DNA of 38,938 bases from an uncultured Holdemania sp. (GTDB lineage Bacteria; Bacillota_I; Bacilli_A; Erysipelotrichales; Erysipelotrichaceae), in contig CAMQTJ010000015.1 in NCBI GenBank assembly GCA_947037125.1, positions 1-38,938 of the forward strand. The letters run 5' to 3'. A program made the position numbers and the translations under genes. Shown here piece by piece: positions 25,179 to 32,995 of this stretch (the stretch's first letter is position 1; each line of letters begins with the position of its first letter). The notes beneath the pieces were generated by a model. The model searched no databases. It saw nothing but the letters and a program-made list of their open reading frames with translations, and was not told the origin of the DNA.

Positions 25179-26042
25179 ATGTTTGTTTATACAAAAAATA
25201 CGAAGGTTGATAAGCTAGAATTATCAGCTAAAACTTGTTTATATCTTAAAAAAGCGGGAATAGTTACAATTGTTGATTTTTTGGATTGTCCTTTAAGTCA
25301 ACTTTTTTCTATAAAAAATATAGGGGTTGTAAGAAAAAAAGAAATTATTAATTGTTTATATTGGCTAAATCAAAGTGTAAATGTTAGCTTTAAGTGCATT
25401 GATAATAATGATTATTCATTTATTGGATTAGATGGTAAAAGGTATTACGATGTTTTATTAAAAGATATCATAACAGATGATGAAATAAAACTATGTTTTA
25501 ATAATAATAATATTAATCAGCTATCGCAATTGCTACGTTTTAAAAATGATAATACAATATTAATTAATAATGAAAAAGAATCATATGAAAAATATGTAAT
25601 GCAAATTATAGATGATATTTGTTTAATACCATATGAATATAAAATGAAAGACAAATATTTAAAGGAATCAGATTTATATTTTACTCGATTTATTAAAGAA
25701 TTTAATAGTCTAAAGCGATTTGATTATTATGCTTTATCAGAATTAATAATACCTATAAGAGAGGAATATCTTAAAAAAAATATAGTTACAATTGATAAGA
25801 ATGCGTTTTATTTTGATGATAAATTTATTAGTATTATTTATAATCTTGATTATATCAAATCGTATTATAAATTTTATATAATAGAAAAGATAAATGAACA
25901 TAATAAAGGATTGAATTATCAGATGATTTTTGATTATTTACCAAGATATTTTGCTAATAAGAGATTTTTAGATTTACGCTTATCTGAGTTATTAAATGAT
26001 AAAATAATTAAGATAGAAAATAGTGTATATGTAATAATTTAG
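25179..26042 (+). CDS. Unrecognised protein with an RpoA-CTD-like helix-hairpin-helix
   Basis: 287 residues, no family recognised over the full length. Residues ~9-58 (VDKLELSAKTCLYLKKAGIV, TIVDFLDCPLSQLFSIKNIG) follow the pattern of the RNA polymerase alpha-subunit C-terminal domain, a helix-hairpin-helix fold that binds DNA and activators. The rest is rich in Asn, Asp, Lys, Tyr and Ile; the last ~60 residues (from IIEKINEHNKGLNYQMIFDY to the end) have the rhythm of a winged helix. That suggests a DNA- or polymerase-contacting protein, but no enzyme motif is visible. It lies ten bases after the broken DUF5131 gene with its own GGGG ribosome site and probably shared its promoter. Confidence 0.7.
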   Translation: MFVYTKNTKVDKLELSAKTCLYLKKAGIVTIVDFLDCPLSQLFSIKNIGVVRKKEIINCLYWLNQSVNVSFKCIDNNDYSFIGLDGKRYYDVLLKDIITDDEIKLCFNNNNINQLSQLLRFKNDNTILINNEKESYEKYVMQIIDDICLIPYEYKMKDKYLKESDLYFTRFIKEFNSLKRFDYYALSELIIPIREEYLKKNIVTIDKNAFYFDDKFISIIYNLDYIKSYYKFYIIEKINEHNKGLNYQMIFDYLPRYFANKRFLDLRLSELLNDKIIKIENSVYVII

Positions 26043-26051
26043 TTTTAATTG

Positions 26052-26060
26052 TGATATAAT
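26052..26060 (+). promoter_or_regulatory. Extended -10 promoter of the AIM24-family gene
   Basis: TGATATAAT (26052-26060), preceded by TG, just after the stop of the upstream gene; no good -35. AAGGAGA and ATG follow. Confidence 0.62.
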
Positions 26061-26083
26061 GGATATAGAAAAGGAGAAATACT

Positions 26084-26854
26084 ATGTACAAAATAAAAAA
26101 TTATACTGATAATGATGATGTTAAAACATTAGATACTCTTGGTGCTTTTAGTGTTATTGAATATCAAAGGGATTTAAGTGTTATGCCATATAATGCAATG
26201 GAGGCTTATTTTTGTAATCAAATGAATGTTCGTAAGCGTCAAGTAATTTGTATGCTTGAACAATCTAATGTTATATTACAAGCAGGAGCAATGCAGTGGA
26301 CTGTTGGTGATGTTAATGCTACAACAGGTGTTAAAGGTGTTGGTGATTTATTTGGTAAAGCAATGCGTGGTAAAGTTTCTGGTGAATCTGCAATTAAACC
26401 TGAATATACAGGTAAGGGAACATTAGTATTAGAGCCTACTTATAGACATATACTTTTAGTTGATGTTGCACAGTGGGGTGGATCAATTGTTTTAGATGAT
26501 GGTATGTTTTTAGCTTGTGAAGCAACTTTAAAGCATAAAGCGGTTATGCGTTCAAATTTTTCATCAGCTCTTGCAGGTGGAGAAGGTTTATTTAATATGT
26601 CTATTAATGGGACTGGTATATTATGTTTAGAATCACCTTGTCCTAAAGAAGAATTAGTTGAAATTGAATTAGATAATGATGTACTAAAAGTGGATGGAAA
26701 TTTTGCTATTGCTTGGAGTGGTTCTTTAAACTTTACGGTTGAACGTTCAGGTAAATCTTTACTAGGATCAGCAGCATCTGGTGAAGGTTTAGTAAATGTA
26801 TATAGAGGAACTGGAAAAGTTTGGTTAGCTCCAGTTACAAAAGGTCATGCTTAA
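26084..26854 (+). CDS. AIM24/TIGR00266-family protein
   Basis: 256 residues of the AIM24 family, a tryptophan-RNA-binding-attenuator-like beta fold. Typical features: repeated GTG/GxG turns, GGEGLFNMSINGTGILCLES near residue 165, and SGEGLVNVYRGTGKVWLAP near the end. Bacterial members have no settled function. No signal peptide; cytosolic. A 42-residue membrane protein follows 37 bases later before a common terminator, so the two form a small operon. Confidence 0.88.
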   Translation: MYKIKNYTDNDDVKTLDTLGAFSVIEYQRDLSVMPYNAMEAYFCNQMNVRKRQVICMLEQSNVILQAGAMQWTVGDVNATTGVKGVGDLFGKAMRGKVSGESAIKPEYTGKGTLVLEPTYRHILLVDVAQWGGSIVLDDGMFLACEATLKHKAVMRSNFSSALAGGEGLFNMSINGTGILCLESPCPKEELVEIELDNDVLKVDGNFAIAWSGSLNFTVERSGKSLLGSAASGEGLVNVYRGTGKVWLAPVTKGHA

Positions 26855-26891
26855 TTATTAATGAAATATTATGATTGAATAGGAGAAGTTT

Positions 26892-27020
26892 ATGGGTATA
26901 GTGATGTTGTTGTTATTTTTAGGTGGAACTTATTTTGTTGTGAAAAAAGCAATAGTTGATGCTTATGATGAAATAGATGATTTAAAAAATCAAAAAGCAA
27001 AAGATAAATTATTTAAATAA
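26892..27020 (+). CDS. 42-residue single-pass membrane miniprotein
   Basis: ATG at 26892 follows AGGAGA (26881-26886 region) with normal spacing. The product has one hydrophobic segment (GIVMLLLFLGGTYFVV, residues ~2-17) and then a charged helical tail (DAYDEIDDLKNQKAKDKLFK). It lies between the AIM24 gene and a strong terminator, so it is probably transcribed with that gene. Function unknown; the good ribosome site and the position argue that it is real. Confidence 0.65.
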   Translation: MGIVMLLLFLGGTYFVVKKAIVDAYDEIDDLKNQKAKDKLFK

Positions 27021-27024
27021 TATT

Positions 27025-27060
27025 AAAAGTTCATATCGATTAATGATATGAACTTTTTAT
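27025..27060 (+). terminator. Terminator after the AIM24/miniprotein unit
   Basis: Perfect stem AAAAGTTCATATC / GATATGAACTTTT (27025-27037, 27045-27057), loop GATTAAT, then T residues. Confidence 0.93.
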
Positions 27061-27210
27061 TTTAATAATTAGGCTTTATTAATTTTATTATTTTTCAATC
27101 CATAATAATTATATAAATTGTATAAAACTATTGTAATATTTTTTGTTTATTTAATTTAAACCTGAAAAATTATAAAATCATTATTATAGTGAATTTTATT
27201 GTATAAAGTA

Positions 27211-27219
27211 TGATATAAT
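27211..27219 (+). promoter_or_regulatory. Extended -10 promoter of the EAL gene
   Basis: TGATATAAT (27211-27219). No convincing -35. The AGGAGG ribosome site and ATG follow after a leader of roughly 50 bases. The preceding 150 bases (27061-27210) are AT-rich with no ORF. Confidence 0.6.
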
Positions 27220-27278
27220 TAACATACTATGAATATTATATTTAGAGTTAAGAAAATTATTAATTAGGAGGTTTTTAT

Positions 27279-28544
27279 ATGGGTGAAAATATGAATACTA
27301 ACAATCAAAACGTTTTAAATGATAATTTTAATTTAAGTTGTAATATACCTAATTTTTCTCAGTACAAAAAAGATCTAATTGATTATGAATTTGATAAGAT
27401 TTGTATGGTAAGAATTGAAACAGCTGATACCTCTATTGCATTTGTAGGTCAAGATGAATACTATTTAGCTTTAAAAGAGGTTTTTGAGAATATCAATTAT
27501 TTTTTATCTTTAGATAAAGCTACTAAAGATCTTACAATTTATTTTTATGATTATAAGACATTTATTTTAGCAAGTAAAAGAGAAATAGATAATACTGAAT
27601 TTATCATGATTATGAGAGAACTACATAATAAATTTCAACATTCTTCTTCAAAAAGTGTTAATATAACAGGTTCAGGTAGTTTTGCTTTAGTTATTAATCA
27701 AAAAGATATGGTACATACAGCTTATAATGTTTTGTATGAAAATAGTCATAAACAAGATAATTTTATTATTTGTGATACAAAAGAATATTTAGAAAATCAA
27801 AACAATTTAGATGCTAAAATTATTGAAATATTAAAGTATGCATTAGAAAATGATAAAATTATTCCGCATTATCAAGGTATAATTGATAATAGCACAGGTA
27901 AAACCATCGCTTATGAAGCCTTAATGAGAGTTGTAGATGAATATGGTAATATTCATATGCCTTATGAATTTCTTGATATTGCAAAAAAATATAAATTTTT
28001 TGAAAAAATGACATATTCGATGATTACTAAAGTTTTTAATGATTTTAGTGATAGAAAAGAGAGTATTTCTATTAATGTTTGTATTAATGATTTAGAGTCA
28101 AAAAATTTTAGGGATTGGTTATATAATAAAATAGTTAAATTTAATGAGCCAAAAAGAATTATTGTTGAACTTTTAGAGAGTGAAGATTCTAATTATGGTG
28201 ATACTATTATTGCTTTCACTAAAAAACTTCAATCTATAGGTGCAAGAATTGCTATTGATGATTTTGGTGCTGGATATTCAACTTTTTCTCGTGTAGTTAA
28301 TGTAAAACCTGAGATAATAAAAATTGATGGTAGTATTATTCAAAATATTTTAAAAGATGAAAATTGTTTAATAATAATCAAGGCTATTGTTTATTTTGCT
28401 GAATCATTAAATGCTGTTATTATAGCAGAATTTGTTGAAAATGAAGATATTTATAAAATTGTACAATTAAATAGCATTAATTATTCTCAAGGTTATTTAT
28501 TTTCTAAACCTGCTGCATATGAAGAAATAGAGAATGATTGTTAA
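27279..28544 (+). CDS. EAL-domain cyclic-di-GMP phosphodiesterase with degenerate N-terminal domain
   Basis: 421 residues. The C-terminal half (~185-420) is an EAL domain with all expected catalytic positions: YEALMR, Asn in SINVCIND, Glu in VELLESE, AIDDFGAGYS (two Asp), Lys in IKIDGSII, Glu in AEFVEN (usually AEGVE) and QGYLFSKP. It should hydrolyse c-di-GMP to pGpG. The N-terminal ~170 residues resemble a GGDEF fold without the GGDEF motif and are probably a regulatory or pseudo-cyclase domain. No membrane segments, so cytosolic. AGGAGG lies seven bases before ATG. Stands alone between two terminators; no partner cyclase is in the window. Confidence 0.9.
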   Translation: MGENMNTNNQNVLNDNFNLSCNIPNFSQYKKDLIDYEFDKICMVRIETADTSIAFVGQDEYYLALKEVFENINYFLSLDKATKDLTIYFYDYKTFILASKREIDNTEFIMIMRELHNKFQHSSSKSVNITGSGSFALVINQKDMVHTAYNVLYENSHKQDNFIICDTKEYLENQNNLDAKIIEILKYALENDKIIPHYQGIIDNSTGKTIAYEALMRVVDEYGNIHMPYEFLDIAKKYKFFEKMTYSMITKVFNDFSDRKESISINVCINDLESKNFRDWLYNKIVKFNEPKRIIVELLESEDSNYGDTIIAFTKKLQSIGARIAIDDFGAGYSTFSRVVNVKPEIIKIDGSIIQNILKDENCLIIIKAIVYFAESLNAVIIAEFVENEDIYKIVQLNSINYSQGYLFSKPAAYEEIENDC

Positions 28545-28562
28545 TATAAAATTAGGTAAATA

Positions 28563-28600
28563 AAAAAAGTTCGCATCATTATTAATGTGAACTTTTTTAG
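28563..28600. terminator. EAL gene terminator
   Basis: AAAAAAGTTCGCAT / ATGTGAACTTTTTT with one G-U pair, loop CATTATTA, T-run. A-run on the other side also allows termination of the minus-strand remnant genes. Confidence 0.85.
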
Positions 28601-28662
28601 TATGTAATTTAATATTTATTCAATTTTTTTTTCATTTTCTTTTTGAAAAATGGTGTTATAGG

Positions 28663-28938
28663 TTATAAAATACTGATGATTTTATAAGTTAAATTTTGAT
28701 CATCAATATCTAATATGTAGTGTCCTTTGCACCTTTATAAGGAATCCACATGAGGCTTTATTCATTTTAGTTGCAATACTTTCTAGTTTTTTTACATAAA
28801 CAGTATTGACACAAATTAATATCAATGGTTTTTATTTATATATAACATGTATTCACCAAACATTTTACGATAGCGAATATTATCTAAGTCTCTAATTTGT
28901 TCAACTACATATTCAACAAAATCAATTGTTGATGACAT
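28663..28938 (-). pseudogene. Decayed TfoX N-terminal-domain gene
   Basis: Starts with ATG at 28938-28936: MSSTIDFVEYVVEQIRDL, then IRYRKMFGEYMLYINKN, a clear TfoX_N start. The frame then shifts repeatedly: LILICVNTVYVKKLESIATK and MNKASCGF in a second frame, PYKGAKD in a third, and HYILDIDDQNLTYKIISIL to a stop at 28665-28663. All parts are collinear with TfoX, so at least three indels have broken it. TfoX-like proteins were linked to competence regulation in Gamma-proteobacteria; the Gram-positive role is unclear. Confidence 0.82.
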
Positions 28939-29130
28939 TGCATTTACTCCATATTTTACATTGGGTAATCTTTTAGCGTTATCACTATCTTTTTGATCAT
29001 AAGCAAAACTATTAAGAATTTCACATGTAAATAATTGACACAAACCACAATTACTAAATTCTTTATCTTCAAACCATTTTTTATAGCACAAAATTCACCC
29101 CAAAATGGCTTTGATATGTTTGATCATTGC
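28939..29130 (-). pseudogene. Remnant of a DUF3795 cysteine-rich gene
   Basis: Minus-strand reading CYKKWFEDKEFSNCGLCQLF, then TCEILNSFAYDQKDSDNAKR, matches the C-terminal cysteine-rich part of DUF3795 proteins (CGLC, CE.L). One frame over, just upstream, PFWGEFCAIKN continues the same family, and the N-terminal part is gone. The C-terminal end runs in frame into the TfoX remnant, so the 89-codon open frame at 28822-29091 is an accidental fusion of two dead genes rather than a real protein. The 5' limit is approximate. Confidence 0.68.
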
Positions 29131-29223
29131 TAATACTATTTAATTATAAAAGAGTTACATATATTGATTGTTGTTCACTATTTGGAAGTAATGTTTTATC
29201 TATTTTATTATTGGTTTATTATT

Positions 29224-30195
29224 TTAGCTAATGTACTTGTTTGTTGCTTTGAATAGTGTTTTACGTATTTCATCTGTAACATATTGTGGCTCAATTACAG
29301 TGCAGTAGTTGATGAATTGAAATGCCCAATAGACTATTCCATCAACTGATGAGTTTATCGTAGCTGTAAAGCTGTGTGCATCTTTATATTCAATTATTGT
29401 GTCAGTTGAAAATCTTTCGATTACTTGATCTAATATTTCATTGTCACAAACAACTTTAAATGTCTCAATTTTACCTGCATACATATATACTTGATTTTTT
29501 ACATATTCATATGGATTAAAATTATTGCTTGCACTGTCTTGTCTTTCATCGATAATTTCCATGTTTGTAATTTTGTCTAAACGATAATGATTGATAGAGT
29601 TGCGATATTCATTAAAGCAAATTAAGTAAAAATTATTTTCACTTTCCACAATATGATAAGGACTAACTTTATATGTTTTTCCATTAGTTACAAGTTGTTT
29701 ATTCATATTATATTTTAAGTATTCAAATTCAATTTTTTTGTTTTTACTAATTGCATTTTTAATTAATTCAATATTAGTAAAAAACAGTTGGCTATTATGT
29801 TTATTACCATTTGATAAATAAATATTTGAAGTAAATTCATCACGGTCATAAATACTTTGTGACTCACATAACTTTTTAATTAATTTTTTAGTGTCTTCTT
29901 CACTTATATGACTTGAAGAATAGATTGAATTACATAACAGTTCAATTTCACTCTTATCAAATTCACGTTGCTTTAAATAACACCCCTTGTTATTTTCTTT
30001 ATATGTTTCAATATTATAGCCATAAACTTCCACAAGTAAAGAGACTGTTGTATATATTGTTCTTCTTTCGATTAAAATGCCATATTCACTTTCAATAAAT
30101 TCTGCTATCTGTTTTGCTGTTAAGATATGGTTTTTATCACTGTATTTCTTTAGTATGTTTAAAATAAGTATGTCATTTGATTGTTTTCTTGCCAT
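29224..30195 (-). CDS. WYL-domain transcriptional regulator, divergent from Wadjet
   Basis: 323 residues. N-terminal winged helix (~1-65: DILILNILKKYSDKNHILTA, QIAEFIESEYGILIERRTIY), a central WYL domain (~145-215: KIEFEYLKYN, KTYKVSPYHIVESENNFYLI, INHYRLDKI) and a C-terminal WCX extension (~240-323, KVVCDNEILDQVIERF). WYL proteins of this layout (BrxR, CapW) repress defence operons and are thought to respond to nucleic-acid ligands. The ATG has AAGGAG eight bases upstream. The gene is transcribed away from jetABCD with a 203-base shared regulatory region, and its own promoter holds a palindrome, so autoregulation and control of the Wadjet operon are likely but inferred. Confidence 0.9.
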   Translation of the reverse strand: MARKQSNDILILNILKKYSDKNHILTAKQIAEFIESEYGILIERRTIYTTVSLLVEVYGYNIETYKENNKGCYLKQREFDKSEIELLCNSIYSSSHISEEDTKKLIKKLCESQSIYDRDEFTSNIYLSNGNKHNSQLFFTNIELIKNAISKNKKIEFEYLKYNMNKQLVTNGKTYKVSPYHIVESENNFYLICFNEYRNSINHYRLDKITNMEIIDERQDSASNNFNPYEYVKNQVYMYAGKIETFKVVCDNEILDQVIERFSTDTIIEYKDAHSFTATINSSVDGIVYWAFQFINYCTVIEPQYVTDEIRKTLFKATNKYIS

Positions 30196-30215
30196 ATTCG
30201 TATCTCCTTATATAT

Positions 30216-30244
30216 ATTGTAATGCATGTGCATTATTTTGTACA
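30216..30244 (-). promoter_or_regulatory. Promoter of the WYL gene with embedded operator
   Basis: Minus strand: -35 TGTACA (30244-30239), exactly 17 bases, -10 TACAAT (30221-30216). The spacer and -10 edge are occupied by the perfect palindrome TAATGCA-TG-TGCATTA (30220-30235), placed where a dimeric repressor would block polymerase. Confidence 0.65.
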
Positions 30245-30263
30245 CAAAAATATCGAATTTATA

Positions 30264-30308
30264 GTTACATTTAATATGATTATGATATAATAATATATAT
30301 TATGTAAC
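30264..30308 (+). promoter_or_regulatory. Promoter of jetABCD flanked by an inverted repeat
   Basis: Extended -10 TGATATAAT (30283-30291). GTTACAT (30264-30270) overlaps the -35 zone and its exact inverse ATGTAAC (30302-30308) lies just past the expected start. A second TATAAT at 30334-30339 is an alternative -10. The leader to jetA is 60-100 bases. Confidence 0.55.
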
Positions 30309-30398
30309 ATATTTTATAGGAGTATTGTAGGATTATAATATATTTAGTCTAAAAAAATGCACTTTAAAATATAAAATATATTTAAGAAGAGGTATTGA

Positions 30399-31886
30399 AT
30401 GAAAATATATGATAAAATGCTTAAACCAATTAACGAAATTAATTATTTAAGAGCTGAAAATGTTGAAAGATATCGGGTTATTATCAGGTATTTTTTTAAT
30501 GAATATGAAAATATCAATTATTGGTTATTTAAAGAAGAAATATTTGAACAAATGTGTGAAACGAATTTGTTTGATGAATATACACTAGATAAGTGTCAAC
30601 AAGACTTAAATGCTTTAGTTGAATGGGGTAATTTAACGGCATTGCAAGATAGTTCATATACGACAAGTATTGAAGATTTTAAAAATCGTAAATATCGATA
30701 TCAAATTAGTGATTATAGTGTTGAAATTGAAAGGCTTGTCATTAAACTTGAACACCTTAATGTTGAAGGGGCTTCACTAGAGCCAACTTTGTTACAAAGA
30801 ATCAGGGAATCAATTTTTAAGCTTAAAACGATGTTGCATGAAAGTGATGAAGATGTTTATGCTTGTTTTGATTCATTAAGTAATGATTTTAAATTACTTA
30901 ATCATAGTTATCAAGATTATATTAAAATGCTTAGTAGTGCAAAAGCTGAAGAACTTATGAAAAGTACTGATTTTTTAATGTATAAGGATAAATTAATTAA
31001 GTATTTAAGAACTTTTGTGAAAAGTCTTCAAGAAAATTCATTGATGATTGAATCATATTTGAATAATATTAGTGATGAAGAAATTGCAATAATCATCAAT
31101 AAGTCAACTAACTATATTTATAATATTCCTCGTCTGAATAGTGATGCTACATATGATGATTTTCATCAAAAGATTAATGGCCAATATAAAAGTATTTATA
31201 AATGGTTTGTAGGTGTAAATGGAATTAACGAAGTAAGTCGTATGTATACGATTACTAATGATATAATTCGAAAGATTACATTTTATGCTCAACAAATTGC
31301 AGAGTTTCACAATATTGGTGTAAATAAAAAACAAGAATATGCTCATATTGCGAATATCTTTTTAAAGTGTGAAAATATTAATCAGGCCCATGAATTATCA
31401 AGTCTTGTTTTTGGTGTTGATAGTTGTTTGCATTTTAAAAATATCAAAGATAAGAGTAGTGATAGCATTGATGATAGTATTTATGATTGCGATAGTGAAC
31501 TGATAAAACTTGAAAGTAGAACAAGAAAACTGACAACTAAAAGTGTTAGAAAATCGATAGTTGATTTTGAATTTGAAAAGAATGCACATAAAATACAATT
31601 AGAAAATGAAATGGAAAATAATAAGAAACTGATTGAAAAACTGATTGTTGATGGTACCATTGATTTTAATAATTTAGGTGAAATTGATTCATATACAAGA
31701 AAAACTATACTATCGTGGCTTAATTTAGCGATGAGTAGTGTAGATAAACAGGCGAAAAATCAGTTTAATCAACAATTTTATATTGATGATAGTGATAGTG
31801 ATAAATATATTACAATCAAGTGTATTGATGGTAATTTTACAATGCCACACTTTAAGATAGTATTTAAGAATGGAGGATTGTTATGA
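30399..31886 (+). CDS. jetA: Wadjet type II protein JetA (DUF2397/TIGR02677)
   Basis: 495 residues. The N-terminus INEINYLRAENVERYRVIIR, FFNEYENINYWLFKEEIFEQ and the TTSIEDFKNRKYRYQISDYS, EGASLEPTLLQRI blocks are those of DUF2397 proteins. JetA is the kleisin-like subunit (MksF/MukF analogue) that bridges the SMC heads and recruits JetB. It is mostly alpha-helical with no enzyme motif. ATG 30399 follows AGAGG with six-base spacing. The stop TGA overlaps the jetB ATG by four bases (ATGA). First gene of the operon, running away from the WYL regulator. Confidence 0.92.
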   Translation: MKIYDKMLKPINEINYLRAENVERYRVIIRYFFNEYENINYWLFKEEIFEQMCETNLFDEYTLDKCQQDLNALVEWGNLTALQDSSYTTSIEDFKNRKYRYQISDYSVEIERLVIKLEHLNVEGASLEPTLLQRIRESIFKLKTMLHESDEDVYACFDSLSNDFKLLNHSYQDYIKMLSSAKAEELMKSTDFLMYKDKLIKYLRTFVKSLQENSLMIESYLNNISDEEIAIIINKSTNYIYNIPRLNSDATYDDFHQKINGQYKSIYKWFVGVNGINEVSRMYTITNDIIRKITFYAQQIAEFHNIGVNKKQEYAHIANIFLKCENINQAHELSSLVFGVDSCLHFKNIKDKSSDSIDDSIYDCDSELIKLESRTRKLTTKSVRKSIVDFEFEKNAHKIQLENEMENNKKLIEKLIVDGTIDFNNLGEIDSYTRKTILSWLNLAMSSVDKQAKNQFNQQFYIDDSDSDKYITIKCIDGNFTMPHFKIVFKNGGLL

Positions 31887-32995
31887 GTTCATTTAATTCA
31901 TTGATGAGTCAAAAATTTATCCTTAAAGCTAAAGATTTTGATCAATATTATTTAGTTAAAGATAATTTAAAGACAATTAAAAAAGATTATCTTGATAAAT
32001 TTGGTTATGGTATTTATATTAATCAATCTTTAATTAAATTAGAAAAAGTGCCTGGAAAACCTGAACCATGGATGGGAATATTAGATTTTAGTTCGATTGA
32101 AGAATATCAAATGTTATGTTATTTATTGATGTTTTTAGAGGATATGGAAATAGCTAATCAGTTTGTATTATCTAATTTATTAGAATTTATTCAAGTGAAA
32201 TTTGTTGATAATCCAATAACATTTAATGATTTTAGCGTGAGAAAAAAATTGATTAGAGTCGTTAAATATGCAATTAAAATAGGAATTATTATTAATAATG
32301 CAGGTGATGAAGATAAATTTTCACAAAATATCCAAACAGAGGTTTTATTTGAAAATACTGGTGTATCGCGTTATTTTTTAAGGTCATTTGTTACTGATAT
32401 CTTACAATGGGATAATGTAAGTGACTTTTTTGATAATCAATATTTAAATATGGATGAAGATCGTGGAATTGTAAGAACACATAGAGTGTATCGTCGTTTG
32501 TTATTATCACCGTGTATTTATCGTAGTGATGGTAATGATGAGGACTTTAACTATATAAGAAATTATCGTAATCGTATTGAAAAAGATTTTCAAAAATTAT
32601 TTTCATGTGATCTTCATGTTTATAAATCTTGTGCTTTTTTAGTTATTGATGAAGATGTGAAAATTGGTAAATTTATTGATAATAAAAATGCTATGGATGA
32701 TATATTATTATTGTTTAATTATGAGGTTATTAAACGTGTTAAAAATAATAGTTTGAAAATTAATAGTATTGATAAAATAATTGTCAATGAATATATGATT
32801 AATTTAATTATTGATTATGTAATTAAAAACAATTTTGATTATATTCCTAAAGCATATCAAGTAAATAATAATTTAAGTAGTGATGTTTTGAATCGTTTAA
32901 TTGTTTTAGGTTATGTAACACTTAATGATGAAATATATACAATTAATCCTATTGTGAAAATATTGGGTGGTAATTATGAAATGGAGAAAAGTTAA
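31883..32995 (+). CDS. jetB: Wadjet type II protein JetB (DUF2398/TIGR02678)
   Basis: 370 residues. DUF2398 signatures are clear: RTHRVYRRLLLSPCIYR, FNYIRNYRNRIEKDFQKLF and CDLHVYKSCAFLVI in the C-terminal half, and tandem winged-helix-like segments before. JetB is the KITE subunit (MukE analogue) that binds the JetA kleisin. AATGGAGGA (ribosome site) lies inside the jetA end. The TAA overlaps the jetC ATG by one base, so stoichiometric translation is likely. Confidence 0.92.
   Translation: MSSFNSLMSQKFILKAKDFDQYYLVKDNLKTIKKDYLDKFGYGIYINQSLIKLEKVPGKPEPWMGILDFSSIEEYQMLCYLLMFLEDMEIANQFVLSNLLEFIQVKFVDNPITFNDFSVRKKLIRVVKYAIKIGIIINNAGDEDKFSQNIQTEVLFENTGVSRYFLRSFVTDILQWDNVSDFFDNQYLNMDEDRGIVRTHRVYRRLLLSPCIYRSDGNDEDFNYIRNYRNRIEKDFQKLFSCDLHVYKSCAFLVIDEDVKIGKFIDNKNAMDDILLLFNYEVIKRVKNNSLKINSIDKIIVNEYMINLIIDYVIKNNFDYIPKAYQVNNNLSSDVLNRLIVLGYVTLNDEIYTINPIVKILGGNYEMEKS

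Noticed and set aside
28822-29091. An 89-codon minus-strand ORF as a real protein
   Set aside because: Its two halves belong to the end of DUF3795 and the start of TfoX, and each continues in other frames outside the ORF; it is a chance fusion of two remnants.
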